Assembly (NCBI GenBank): GCA_035519675.1
Contig: DATIWB010000109.1
Coordinates: forward strand, 1 to 64,000
Length of the DNA: 64,000 nucleotides
Direction: 5' to 3'
Source: RPRB01 sp035519675
GTDB taxonomy: Bacteria; Myxococcota; Myxococcia; Myxococcales; Myxococcaceae
Both the position numbers and the translations under genes were made by a program. Shown here in pieces: positions 28,599 to 36,908 of the stretch (its first letter is position 1; each line of letters begins with the position of its first letter). The notes under the pieces are model-generated. The model was given only the letters and a program-made list of their open reading frames with translations. It did not search any database and was not told the DNA's origin.

Positions 28599-31343
28599 TT
28601 GGACCTCGTTCGGAAAGCCGTCCTGGTCTGCGCGCTGGCGGCCGTCTGTCCGGCGCTCGCCGCCCAGGGACCGATCCGCGCCGTGCGGACCTCCGAGGCG
28701 CCGAAGCTGGACGGGATCCCCGACGAGGCGGTCTGGCAGCGCGCTGCTGCGTACACCGACTTCGTCGAGCAGTTCCCCGAGGAGGGGCGCACACCCTCGC
28801 CCGCCTTCCGGACCGAGGTCCGCGTCCTCTACGACGACCGGACCCTCTTCATCTCGGTCGTCTGTCACGACCCGCGGACCGAGGAGGTCAACCGCCAGCT
28901 GGCCCGGCGCGACGCCATCCTGAGCGGCGATCAGGTGGAGCTGGCGATCGATTCCACCCACGAGGGCCGCAGCGGCTACTACTTCGGGGTGAACGCCGCC
29001 GGGGTGCTGCGGGACGGGCTGCTGTACGGCGACGTCAACCTCGCCGACACCTGGGACGGGGTGTGGGATGCGGCGGTCGCGCTCGGAGCCGACCGCTGGA
29101 GCGCCGAGTTCGCCATCCCTCTCGACCTGCTCCGGTTTCCGCGCGCCCCCACGCAGGAGTGGGGATTCCTGGTGCGTCGGACGGTGTACCGCACCCACCA
29201 GGTCTTCGACTCGCGGTTGATCCCCAGGAGCGCCAACGGGCTGGTCTCTCAGCTCGGGACATTGACCGGGCTCGATGGCCTGCAGCCCCGTCGGGCGTTC
29301 CAGGTCACCCCGTACGCCACGGCGCGCCTGAGCTTCCGCCCGCAGTTCTCGGATCCTGCATACCCCCAGCCGCACCTGGCTTACCCCTCGGCCGACGTGG
29401 GCGCCGACCTCCGCGCGACGCTGACCTCGGACCTGACGCTCGTCGCGGCGGTCAACCCCGACTTCGGGCAGGTCGAGGCGGACCAGGTGGTCCTGAACCT
29501 CACCAACCAGGAGATCCTCTTTCCCGAGAAGCGACCGTTCTTCAACCAGGGGCTCGAGCTCTTCCAGCCAGTGGGGTCGGAGTTCGGAGTTCCCCAGCGG
29601 CTCTTCTACAGCCGGCGGATCGGGCTCGACACACCCATCCTCGCGGCGGCGAAGGCCACCGGAAACCTCCGCAAGGGACTGGAGCTGGGGCTGCTCGATG
29701 CCGTGGTGCTCGGCGTGGCCGACCCGGGGAAGCACGACGTGGCGTTTCTCGACGATCCGGACCCCGACGACGCCTGGGTGCATCAGGTGGAGCAGACTCC
29801 GGACCGGCGGCTGGCGCTGCACCCCCAGCGGCCGTTTCACCTGGGTCTGAATGGCGAGCTCCCGCGCGAGCCGCCAGTCTCGCGGAACTACCTCGCCGCG
29901 GTCTTGAGGCAGAGCTTCCTCGGAAGCTCGGCCGTCGGAGCGTCGCTCACCTCGGCGAATCCCTTGACGTCCCGGTGCACCGAGGCCGACATCCAGCACC
30001 AGGAAGCGCTCCAGGCGGCGCAGCCCGACGCCGTCCGGCTCAATTCGGCGGACCCGATCCGACGCGAGGATTGTCAGTCCTACGGAGGCACCACCGCCGG
30101 CCTGGACCTGGACCTCCGGTCGCGCAACGGGGAGTGGGTGGCCGTGGCAGCCATCAACGGGAGCCGGAGAATCGGAGGACCAGCCAACGACGTGCTCCTC
30201 GACGGGACGGTGATGCATCCCGGCGACTTCGGACTCGGCGGATACCTGATCGCTGGACGCCTGGGTGGAGAAGGGGTCCGGGCCAACGTCAGCTACCAGG
30301 GCGCCTCGCCGCGCCTGGACCTGAACGCCATGGGCTACCAGGAGAGCCAGAACCGCCAGGCGTTCGGGGCAAACCTGCGCTACTTCCGGAGCCGGGGCAT
30401 CGGCAGCCTCCGGGAGATCCAGGCCAACCTCGGGTTCCAGAGCTTCTGGACCACCGAGGGCCGCTGGACTCCCCGGGGGAACTACGGGTTCCTGGATGGA
30501 TGGGTGACTCTGCCAGGGTTCCAGGTCGTCGGTGGGTTCGTGAGTCTCCAGATCCCGCGCTTCGACGTCCGGGAGATCCGCGACTACGGCATTCCACTGG
30601 AGCGTCAGAACTCGGCGTCGTTCACGGTCTACGGCACCACCGATCCCGCCCGGCCGGTGATCCTCGGGGGGAGCGTGTTCCTGCTGCGCTCCTTTCGTCA
30701 GGATCCCATCCCTGCCCAGACCGGCTGGGGCACCGAGCTGAACCTGACGGTCCGCCCCTGGTCCTGGTGGGAGACGCAGCTCAGCGGCAAGTACGACCGG
30801 CAGCCCCAGGGCGCCCGTTACGTCGACTGCTGGATGGGCCCGTGCAGCCAGGCTGGCCTGGAGAAGCCCGAGAGCAACACCTTCGTCTTCGGCCGCCAGG
30901 ATGCCGAGGACCTCTCGATCACCTTGCGGCAGACGTTCGTCTTCGCCCCGCGGCTCACCTTGCAGATCTACGCCCAGCTCTTCTCCGCCGGGGCGCACTA
31001 CCCGGAGCTCTTCAGCGCCACCGCCTCCACCGGGGACCGGATCCACGTCGCACAGCTGCAGCGGCTGTCTAGCCGTCCGGAGGGGATCGACAATCCCGAC
31101 TTCCACGACGCCGCGCTCAACATCAATGTCGTGCTGCGCTGGGAGTACCGGCTGGGCTCCACGCTCTTCCTGGTCTACGCGCGCAACCAGGGAACGCTCG
31201 GGCTGCAGAAGGTCATCGACCCGCAGTCCGGCGAGGTGACCCACCAGCAGGAACCCACCTCGGGCATCTTCCCGCTCCGCCTCGGCCCTGGGCCGGCGGT
31301 GGACACCTTCCAGGTGAAGTGGTCCTACTTCTTCGACCTCTGA
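28599..31343 (+). CDS. CBM9-like/DUF5916 outer-membrane protein
   Basis: Exported protein of 914 aa, with a signal peptide ending near ALAAQG. Residues about 25-210 read as a carbohydrate-binding module 9-like domain (KLDGIPDEAVWQRA, VRVLYDDRTLFISVVCHDP), followed by a large region of alternating beta strands that matches the DUF5916 type and ends in a typical outer-membrane terminal strand finishing in Phe-Asp-Leu. Such proteins are thought to be outer-membrane barrels with a surface or periplasmic sugar-binding module; ligand and function are not established. A TTG is used as start because the frame has no ATG or GTG before the signal; this is the least certain boundary. A short gap separates it from the convergent small gene. 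Confidence 0.8.
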   Translation: MDLVRKAVLVCALAAVCPALAAQGPIRAVRTSEAPKLDGIPDEAVWQRAAAYTDFVEQFPEEGRTPSPAFRTEVRVLYDDRTLFISVVCHDPRTEEVNRQLARRDAILSGDQVELAIDSTHEGRSGYYFGVNAAGVLRDGLLYGDVNLADTWDGVWDAAVALGADRWSAEFAIPLDLLRFPRAPTQEWGFLVRRTVYRTHQVFDSRLIPRSANGLVSQLGTLTGLDGLQPRRAFQVTPYATARLSFRPQFSDPAYPQPHLAYPSADVGADLRATLTSDLTLVAAVNPDFGQVEADQVVLNLTNQEILFPEKRPFFNQGLELFQPVGSEFGVPQRLFYSRRIGLDTPILAAAKATGNLRKGLELGLLDAVVLGVADPGKHDVAFLDDPDPDDAWVHQVEQTPDRRLALHPQRPFHLGLNGELPREPPVSRNYLAAVLRQSFLGSSAVGASLTSANPLTSRCTEADIQHQEALQAAQPDAVRLNSADPIRREDCQSYGGTTAGLDLDLRSRNGEWVAVAAINGSRRIGGPANDVLLDGTVMHPGDFGLGGYLIAGRLGGEGVRANVSYQGASPRLDLNAMGYQESQNRQAFGANLRYFRSRGIGSLREIQANLGFQSFWTTEGRWTPRGNYGFLDGWVTLPGFQVVGGFVSLQIPRFDVREIRDYGIPLERQNSASFTVYGTTDPARPVILGGSVFLLRSFRQDPIPAQTGWGTELNLTVRPWSWWETQLSGKYDRQPQGARYVDCWMGPCSQAGLEKPESNTFVFGRQDAEDLSITLRQTFVFAPRLTLQIYAQLFSAGAHYPELFSATASTGDRIHVAQLQRLSSRPEGIDNPDFHDAALNINVVLRWEYRLGSTLFLVYARNQGTLGLQKVIDPQSGEVTHQQEPTSGIFPLRLGPGPAVDTFQVKWSYFFDL

Positions 31344-31353
31344 CGGCCCCTGG

Positions 31354-31563
31354 CTAGGGCGGCGGGGCTCCGCCGGTCCGTGGCCGGTCGCGGTAGAAGA
31401 GGATCAGCGAGTAGCAGTGGAACTCGTTGTCACTCGACTGGCAGACGACGCGATCCACGACCTCGAGATCGGCGTTGCTCTTGAGCCAGCGGGTGACGTT
31501 CTCGCCCAGCTCTTCGCGTTCCCGCGCCTTCGTGGCCGAGAACACCTTCACGCCCGTGAACAT
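31354..31563 (-). CDS. Small conserved-looking protein, unknown
   Basis: Protein of 69 aa, MFTGVKVFSATKAREREELGENV... A strong ribosome site (GGGGAGGGG about eight bases upstream of the ATG at 31563) and normal codon use favour a real gene. The sequence looks like a compact alpha/beta fold with a central helix KAREREELGENVTRWLKS and a following strand ADLEVVDRVVCQSS that contains one Cys. I do not recognise it. It lies between the DUF5916 gene (convergent, 10-base gap) and another small gene transcribed away from it. Confidence 0.65.
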   Translation of the reverse strand: MFTGVKVFSATKAREREELGENVTRWLKSNADLEVVDRVVCQSSDNEFHCYSLILFYRDRPRTGGAPPP

Positions 31564-31703
31564 GCGCCGAACCCCTCCCCGGGACCGCCGCCCGCCTGGT
31601 TGTATGGCATGCAGGCGGAAGAAGTGTCAAAGCGGTGGCGCTCGGTGGGGGTCGTGCCCAACCTGGGGTCGAGCAGCTCGGGCGGCGGGACGAGGGCGAA
31701 GTC

Positions 31704-31964
31704 TTGAACAACAAGAAAGACGCGGCGGTGCGTTTCATCCAGGAGATCCAGCGCATGGACCCCAGGCAGCTCCATGCGCTGATCACCCGTGAGGCGGGGG
31801 AGGACCTCGCGCAGTTCTTCATGTCCTACAGCGCGACCTTGATTGCCCGGGACCCCGAGCGGGTGCTCCAGAACGGCTCCTCCCTGATGCTGATGGGCTA
31901 CCTCATCCGCACCCGTGAGGAGCGCGCCGAGGTGGTGTTCCAGCGGCCACTGGCGTTCGCCTGA
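31704..31964 (+). CDS. Small helical protein, unknown
   Basis: Protein of 86 aa from a TTG at 31704 with GAGGG about eight bases upstream; a GTG at 31635 in the same frame would give 109 aa with a Gly/Arg-rich extension. The protein is predicted largely helical (AVRFIQEIQRMDPRQLHALIT), without signal peptide or Cys. It precedes the PHP gene by 48 bases on the same strand, so the two may be co-transcribed. Family not recognised. Confidence 0.55.
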   Translation: MNNKKDAAVRFIQEIQRMDPRQLHALITREAGEDLAQFFMSYSATLIARDPERVLQNGSSLMLMGYLIRTREERAEVVFQRPLAFA

Positions 31965-32012
31965 GCCTCGACCGGGACACCGGTCCGTGCTAGCCGCGGG
32001 CGTTCCCGGACC

Positions 32013-32732
32013 ATGCTGATCGACCTCCACGTCCATTCGCACCTCACCAAGGGGTGTGACCTCGACCCCCGTGCCGTCCTCGAGCGGGCCTCCTCCCTCG
32101 GCCTCGAGGGGGTGGCCTTCACCGAGACCAACACCCAGGACGGGTGTGACGAGCTGTTCGACCTCCAGCCGAGGACGCCGCTGCGCATCTTCGTGGGGCT
32201 GGAGCTGGTCACCGACCGCGGGCAGTTCCTCTGCTTCTTCCCTCGCCCGGAGGAGGCCCCCGAGCCGGTGCAGCTCTGGGGCAGCAACCGGGAGAAGCCG
32301 TGGAGCGCCGCCGAATGCCTCCCCAAGGTGCTCTCCCTGGGCGCGGTGGTCATCGCCGCCCGGCCCTACGACCGCGACTTCCCCACGCCGGCGCTGGATC
32401 AGGTGCTGAGCGTTCAGGGGTTGTCGGCGATCGAGGGCTACAACGCCCGCGTGCGCCAGCCGGCCAACGACCTCGCGGTCGAGGCGGCGGAGAAGCTCGG
32501 GCTGCCCTGCGTTGGCGGCAGCGATGCGAAGCTCACCTTGGACGAGGTGGGCCGTGGGGCCACCTTCTTCCGTGACCCCCTGACGAGCCAGGCAGATCTC
32601 CTGGCCGCCCTGCGCGGGAAGGCCTACTGGCCATTGATGGTGGGAGAGCTGCCCCGGCTCGGACGCCCCGGCGAGGCCCGGGAGGTGGAGAAGACCCGGA
32701 AGAAGAAGGGCTTCAGGGGACGGTTCCGGTAG
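32013..32732 (+). CDS. PHP-domain protein with altered metal ligands
   Basis: Protein of 239 aa with the PHP fold: LIDLHVHSHLT at the N-terminus retains the first His pair. The second motif, normally TDH, reads TET (FTETN, about 37-41). GLELVTDRG keeps the Glu ligand. The following position, usually His-Pro in an AHP-like motif, reads ARPYDRD, and the last motif, usually SDAH, reads GSDAK. Several usual metal ligands are thus replaced, so the classical three-metal site is probably incomplete. PHP enzymes are phosphoesterases; this one may be a reduced or non-catalytic version. The C-terminus has a Lys/Arg-rich tail. Its 3' end overlaps the convergent lipoprotein gene by 20 bases. Confidence 0.8.
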   Translation: MLIDLHVHSHLTKGCDLDPRAVLERASSLGLEGVAFTETNTQDGCDELFDLQPRTPLRIFVGLELVTDRGQFLCFFPRPEEAPEPVQLWGSNREKPWSAAECLPKVLSLGAVVIAARPYDRDFPTPALDQVLSVQGLSAIEGYNARVRQPANDLAVEAAEKLGLPCVGGSDAKLTLDEVGRGATFFRDPLTSQADLLAALRGKAYWPLMVGELPRLGRPGEAREVEKTRKKKGFRGRFR

Positions 32733-33426
32733 CGTCCGGAGCACGCGACTCGACCAGCCGGCCGTCGAGCAGCTCGGCCCGCCGCGCGCCGCCGGGCCAG
32801 GTCCACGTCTCCCGCCGGGCGGCGGCCTCGAACCGCTGCTCCCGGCGCAGCGGAGGCCCCCAGGCGGCCAGCACCGCCGACTCGGGCATCTCCACCACCG
32901 TGTGCCGGGTGCGCACGGCCTCGACCACCGCGTCGTTCCAGCCGGCGGCCTGCAGCGAGGGGTCCAGCGGGCTCACCCACTCCCCGAGCCCACCCCAGAA
33001 CTCCTGCTCGGAGCGTGCCCGGTCCGCAAGCGGGAGGACGGCGGTGGTGCCGCCCGGAAGCCCCAGCCGGACCCAGACCTGATCGCGGGGCGTGCCCTCG
33101 GGCCGCGTGGCGCGGGCCTCGGCGCCGGGGAAGGACACGTCCAGCAGCTGGACCGGGGTGCCGGCAGGCAGAACGCCCTCGCTCCGCCCCGGCCAGCCAG
33201 GCTCCTGCTCCTCCAGGGGGCCCCCGAGAAGAAAGGTCGTTCCAGGGCTCGCGGACAGGTGCACGCGGACGCAGGAGATGGCCAGCCAGCGGGGCGGAGA
33301 GGCGCGGAGCTCGCGCACCACCGCCTCGCGCTGCTCGACGCCCATGGAGGTCCGGCCCGCGCAGGCGGCGAGCAGCAGCGCCGCCGCGGGGGGCATCCAG
33401 GACGGGGAGCGTCCGGGGGGCGTCAC
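32713..33426 (-). CDS. Lipoprotein of unknown function
   Basis: Predicted lipoprotein of 237 aa. The GTG at 33426 overlaps the stop of the FmdB gene (GTGA); the ATG at 33396 is an alternative giving a shorter signal peptide. A lipobox LAAC precedes a domain of beta and helical segments, with WGGLGEWVSPLDPS, VVEMPESAVLAAWGPP and a C-terminal WTWPGGARRAELLDGRLVE. The second half resembles small outer-membrane assembly-type modules in spacing, but I cannot assign a family. It is the third gene of a run with the Fis-like protein and FmdB. Confidence 0.7.
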   Translation of the reverse strand: MTPPGRSPSWMPPAAALLLAACAGRTSMGVEQREAVVRELRASPPRWLAISCVRVHLSASPGTTFLLGGPLEEQEPGWPGRSEGVLPAGTPVQLLDVSFPGAEARATRPEGTPRDQVWVRLGLPGGTTAVLPLADRARSEQEFWGGLGEWVSPLDPSLQAAGWNDAVVEAVRTRHTVVEMPESAVLAAWGPPLRREQRFEAAARRETWTWPGGARRAELLDGRLVESRAPDATGTVP

Positions 33427-33779
33427 GCCTTCGCGGCGGCGACCTTCGGGGCGGAGTTCGCCGGCGCGCTGCCGCCCGACGAGCCCGAGCCCGAGCTCGA
33501 CCCGGAGCTCCCGGTGCCGGGGCTGGATGGGGACGTGCCGGACCCCTCGGACTTGGCCGCGGGCTTCGACTCGCCGCCGTCGGACTTCGACTTGCTCGAG
33601 GAGTAGAGGTCGGCGTACCACCCGCCCCCCTTCAGCACGAAGCTGGTCCGGCTGACCAGGCGGGACAGCGTGTGGTGGGCGCCGCAGCGCGGGCAGGTCT
33701 CCGGAGCGGGGTCGTTCACCTTCTGGAGCGCGTCCGAGGTCTGGTGGCACTGGCTGCATTCGTATTCGTAGATGGGCAT
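33423..33779 (-). CDS. FmdB-family zinc-ribbon protein
   Basis: Protein of 118 aa beginning MPIYEYECSQC, the diagnostic FmdB/CxxC_CxxC_SSSS start. Zinc-ribbon cysteines are C8/C11 and C29/C32 (CPRCG). After about 60 residues the sequence turns into a Ser/Gly/Lys-rich low-complexity tail of about 60 residues that is common in this family. Role is regulatory in some bacteria; function here unknown. The start lies two bases after the stop of the Fis-like gene, and its stop overlaps the lipoprotein GTG, so the three are one transcription unit. Confidence 0.9.
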   Translation of the reverse strand: MPIYEYECSQCHQTSDALQKVNDPAPETCPRCGAHHTLSRLVSRTSFVLKGGGWYADLYSSSKSKSDGGESKPAAKSEGSGTSPSSPGTGSSGSSSGSGSSGGSAPANSAPKVAAAKA

Positions 33780-33781
33780 GG

Positions 33782-34918
33782 CTATTCCTGAAGTCCGAGC
33801 CGATCGAGCGCGCGGGCGACGAGCGCCTCCGGCACCGCGAGCCGCTGGGCGAGGGCGGACGCTGCGTCGTCGCCGTTCGCTCCGGCGGCGTGCAGCTCGG
33901 CCATCAGATCTCCGCGGAGACGCTCCTCGAAGTCGCGCTCCACCCCCAGGTCCTCGAGGTACTTGCGCCGTCCGAAGAGGTCCAGCCGTGCCGTCCAGCT
34001 CGCGGGGGTGAGCGCCTCGCGGCGGAAGCGCTCGCGCAGCCGGTCCACCTCGGGGTCGAGGCCGAGGCGGGAGATGAGGGCAGAGAGCTCGGGCCCGCGG
34101 AGTCCCAGTGTCCAGGCCACGCGGCCGAGCGCGCCCCGGTGCTCGGAGACGGCCTCGAGGATGAGCTCGCGCTCGCTGGCCTCGACGGCGCCGAGCAGCC
34201 CGTGGGCGGTGAGCAGCGCGTCCAGCTCGGAGGCGGACGGCTCACCGCGCCGGCCGGTGTAGCCCTGGGCGAGCGCCCGGAGCAGGGCGGGGCGGTGCCC
34301 GTGCTGTCTCAGCAAGGTGGTGAGTGTCGACCGACCCTCGTCCGCCTCGAGCGACTCGAGGGGTGCGCGCTGTGCTTCCACCTGGGTGAACCGCCCCCGA
34401 GGCGCCGCAGGGGGCTGCATCGCCCGGCGCCGGGGGGCGATGCGCTCCGCCACCGTCGGGGCGCGGGTCTCGGCACGCACGGGGCTCGCACCCGAGGTGA
34501 CCGCCGCCTGCGCCACGGGCCCTTCGACCGGGTCCTGGGGAGCCGCGACGGGCGGAGCGCTCCCGGATGGATCAGCCCGCGGGGCGTCGTGGAGGGCAAG
34601 CATCTCTGCGACCAGGGCGTAGTACCCCGAACGCTGCCGCAGGCCCGCGACGTCCGCGGCCGTGCCCCGGGCGAGGTCGACCACGGCGAAGGGGCCGAGC
34701 GGATGGACGGGAGGCTCGGCGTCGGTCACCGCACGGACCCTGAAGTCGTCCGACTCGGCGAGCGCCGACAGCGCCTCCCGGACGGCGCGCGGGGACGCAG
34801 GTGCACCGGCGCGCCGACAGAAATCGGAGACGGCAACGGCCACGGGGGTGGGCACGTCGTCAGGCTGGCGTTTGCGTTCCCAGGACGCCATGAAGGGGTC
34901 GGATGGGACCAGTAGCAT
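33782..34918 (-). CDS. Protein with C-terminal Fis-like helix-turn-helix
   Basis: Protein of 378 aa (or 369 aa from the ATG at 34891). The first 60 residues look helical (VSDFCRRAGAPASPRAVREAL), followed by a Pro/Ala/Arg-rich linker of about 100 residues. At about 270-315 the text ELILEAVSEHRGALGRVAWTLGLRGPEL...LGL follows the Fis-type HTH pattern of helix, turn and LG-x-x-R-x-x-L. No response-regulator or AAA domain is attached. It could be a DNA-binding regulator or use the fold for protein contact. The gene starts only 29 bases from the divergent HEAT gene start. Confidence 0.7.
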   Translation of the reverse strand: MLLVPSDPFMASWERKRQPDDVPTPVAVAVSDFCRRAGAPASPRAVREALSALAESDDFRVRAVTDAEPPVHPLGPFAVVDLARGTAADVAGLRQRSGYYALVAEMLALHDAPRADPSGSAPPVAAPQDPVEGPVAQAAVTSGASPVRAETRAPTVAERIAPRRRAMQPPAAPRGRFTQVEAQRAPLESLEADEGRSTLTTLLRQHGHRPALLRALAQGYTGRRGEPSASELDALLTAHGLLGAVEASERELILEAVSEHRGALGRVAWTLGLRGPELSALISRLGLDPEVDRLRERFRREALTPASWTARLDLFGRRKYLEDLGVERDFEERLRGDLMAELHAAGANGDDAASALAQRLAVPEALVARALDRLGLQE

Positions 34919-34947
34919 CCCCGAGTGGGGGCGACGGTCGGTTTTCG

Positions 34948-35541
34948 ATGACTCCGGAACACAATCTAAGCAGAGGGGCAGCTTCGCAAGTCGATGAGGC
35001 CCCCTCGGTGGGGGGGCTGACCCTGGGGCCGGGCCTCGGGGTGGCGCTGTACGTCCTGCTGCTCGCCTCTGCCGGGCTGGCCTTCTTCGGGCGCAGCTTT
35101 CCCGGCCGGCTCCCCATGGCCCTGGAGCGCCTCACCCCCTGGGTCTTCGCCCTCTTCGTCGCCTGCTTCGCGGTGTACCGGTTCGGGCTGGCCAGCAAGC
35201 GTAAGTACCCGGCGAGCAAGGCGTTTTTTCAGGTTGGGCTGGCGGTGGTGGTCTTCTTGCTGCTGCTCCCGTCGTCGCGGGCGCCCTATGTCCCGGGGGG
35301 GACGGCCCTGGGCCAGGCGCTGGTGGATCCGGACCCGCGGCTGCGGGCGCTGGCGGCCGAGTTGACGCGCTATCGGCCCGAGGGACGGGGGTATGTTCCA
35401 GCCCTGGTTCAGGCACTCTCGGACCCGGACCCCACCGTGCGCGCCCAGGCGCATGCGTCCCTGGTCCGGTTGACGGGGGTGAACCTCGGGTCGCCAGACG
35501 AACCGGGGGCAGTGGAGGCGTGGAGGCGGCGTTACCTGTGA
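34948..35541 (+). CDS. HEAT-repeat membrane protein
   Basis: Protein of 197 aa. Three hydrophobic segments lie between about 30 and 110 (YVLLLASAGLAFFG, VFALFVACFAVYRFG, GLAVVVFLLLLPS), after which the soluble C-terminus contains two HEAT-like repeats: ALGQALVDPDPRLRALAAELT and ALVQALSDPDPTVRAQAHASL. The ATG at 34948 lies 29 bases from the divergent gene start, so the two share a very short control region. Its stop overlaps the fur GTG (GTGA), so the two are translated together. Function unknown; HEAT repeats usually bind protein. Confidence 0.8.
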   Translation: MTPEHNLSRGAASQVDEAPSVGGLTLGPGLGVALYVLLLASAGLAFFGRSFPGRLPMALERLTPWVFALFVACFAVYRFGLASKRKYPASKAFFQVGLAVVVFLLLLPSSRAPYVPGGTALGQALVDPDPRLRALAAELTRYRPEGRGYVPALVQALSDPDPTVRAQAHASLVRLTGVNLGSPDEPGAVEAWRRRYL

Positions 35542-36005
35542 GCCATCCGGACAACAAATCGGAGCTCCTCAGTCGCTACATGGCCGAGCACGGCCTGAAG
35601 AGCACCCGGCAGCGGAGCCTGATCATCGACACCTTCTTCTCCTTGGGGGGCCACCTCTCGGTCGAGGAGGTCTGGGCCAAGGTGCGGGAACACGATGCCC
35701 GGGTCTCGGTGGCCACGGTGTACCGGACGATGAAGCTGCTCCACGAATGCGGCCTGGCCCACGCGCGGAACTTCGGCGACGGCCAGACCCGGTACGAGGC
35801 CGCGGTCGGACGCCATCACCACGACCACCTCATCTGTACCCGGTGCGGGACCATCGTCGAGTTCGAGAACGACCGCATCGAGGCGCTCCAGGACAAGGTG
35901 GCGCGCCAGCACGGGTTTCAGGTCACCTCGCACAAGATGGAGCTGTACGGCTTCTGCGAGACGTGCCAGCGGGCGATCTCCGCAGGAGACTCGCCACGGG
36001 CGTGA
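35538..36005 (+). CDS. Fur-family metalloregulator
   Basis: Transcriptional regulator of 155 aa. The N-terminal winged helix has KSTRQRSLIIDTFF and the recognition helix VSVATVYRTMKLLHECGL, typical of Fur. The metal-binding half contains GRHHHDHLIC with a run of His, C100/C103 (CTRC) and C140/C143 (CETC), the structural zinc site. Whether it senses iron, zinc, manganese or peroxide cannot be read. The GTG at 35538 overlaps the HEAT gene stop and has GGAGG upstream; a GTG at 35520 is possible. The gene ends in a GTGA overlap with the thioredoxin-like lipoprotein, making a three-gene unit. Confidence 0.93.
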   Translation: MSHPDNKSELLSRYMAEHGLKSTRQRSLIIDTFFSLGGHLSVEEVWAKVREHDARVSVATVYRTMKLLHECGLAHARNFGDGQTRYEAAVGRHHHDHLICTRCGTIVEFENDRIEALQDKVARQHGFQVTSHKMELYGFCETCQRAISAGDSPRA

Positions 36006-36553
36006 GCGCGAGGCCCTCGAGGCGCCACGTGGCCGGGGCCGTCGTGGTGCTCGGGCTGGTTCTCGCCGGGTGCGCTGGGCAGTCCGCCAATCCTCCGCCG
36101 AAGATGGATGCCTCGCCGTACCTGGCGGAGCTGCAGCGGCTGCCGGTCCTCGGCGGCGGGTGGCTCGACGGGAGCCAGCTCGGCGGCAAGGTGGTGGTGG
36201 TGCAGTTTCTCGCCACCTGGTGCTTCCCCTGCATCGCCACCGCGCCCCGGCTTCAAGAGATCTACGATCACCAGCAGGGACGGGGGCTGGTGGCGATCGC
36301 GGTGGGAATGGACCTCGAGGGACCTCAGGTCCTTCGGCCGTTCGCCGATCAGCTGGGGTTGCGCTTTCCGGTGCTGATCGCCGACGACGCGCTCCGGAAC
36401 GGGCAGACCGCGTTCGGGAAGGTGGGGCTGTTGCCGACCACGTTGATCATCGGCCGCGACGGGCGGGTGGTGACGGTCTACGCCGGGGTCGCGGAGCAGG
36501 GGACGCTGGAGCCGCTGATCGACGAGGCGCTCCGGAAGACGGCGCCGCGGTAG
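36002..36553 (+). CDS. TlpA/ResA-like thioredoxin lipoprotein
   Basis: Protein of 183 aa with lipobox LAGC (Cys24) and a thioredoxin fold: VVVVQFLATWCFPCIATAPRL holds the redox pair C74/C77 in a WCxxC motif, and GLLPTTLIIGRDGRVVTVYAG contains the conserved cis-Pro. It should reduce or oxidise cysteines of periplasmic proteins, perhaps of cytochrome maturation, where TlpA/ResA proteins act. GTG start at 36002 overlaps the fur stop. A Fur regulator directly followed by a thiol-redox lipoprotein suggests regulation by metal or redox state, but this is only context. Confidence 0.9.
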   Translation: MSARPSRRHVAGAVVVLGLVLAGCAGQSANPPPKMDASPYLAELQRLPVLGGGWLDGSQLGGKVVVVQFLATWCFPCIATAPRLQEIYDHQQGRGLVAIAVGMDLEGPQVLRPFADQLGLRFPVLIADDALRNGQTAFGKVGLLPTTLIIGRDGRVVTVYAGVAEQGTLEPLIDEALRKTAPR

Positions 36554-36629
36554 GTCCCGCCGGCCGGCGCCGACCCTCGCAGCGGCTTTCTTGCGGGGGG
36601 TCGACCGACTGCTACCGTCCTGTGTCGCG

Positions 36630-36908
36630 ATGGAGTGGATGCGGCGATACGGCTGGCGGCTGGCGGCGGCGGTGTCCCTGGTCCTCGCCCTGGTGAGCGC
36701 GCTCGAGCCCCGGGGCTTCCGGCGTCACGCCCGGCTGCGAGGCCAGGCCGAGGCGCTGTCCCAGCGAAACGCCCAGCTCCGGGAGGAGAACCTCCGGCTG
36801 GGGCGAGAGGTCGAAGCGCTCCGGAGCGACCCTGCGGCCATCGAGCGCGCCGCCCGCGAGGAGCTGGGGTTCGTGAAGCCCGGCGAGATCGTCATCCACC
36901 TCGAATGA
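36630..36908 (+). CDS. ftsB: Septum formation initiator FtsB/DivIC
   Basis: Protein of 92 aa: a single TM helix (about 10-27), a coiled coil with leucine heptads (LRGQAEALSQRNAQLREENLRLGREVEALRSD) and the conserved C-terminal AREELGFVKPGEIVIHL motif of the FtsB/DivIC family. It belongs to the divisome complex FtsQ-FtsB-FtsL in the periplasm. The ATG at 36630 is 76 bases after the thioredoxin gene and the stop overlaps the diguanylate-cyclase ATG (ATGA). Confidence 0.9.
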   Translation: MEWMRRYGWRLAAAVSLVLALVSALEPRGFRRHARLRGQAEALSQRNAQLREENLRLGREVEALRSDPAAIERAAREELGFVKPGEIVIHLE

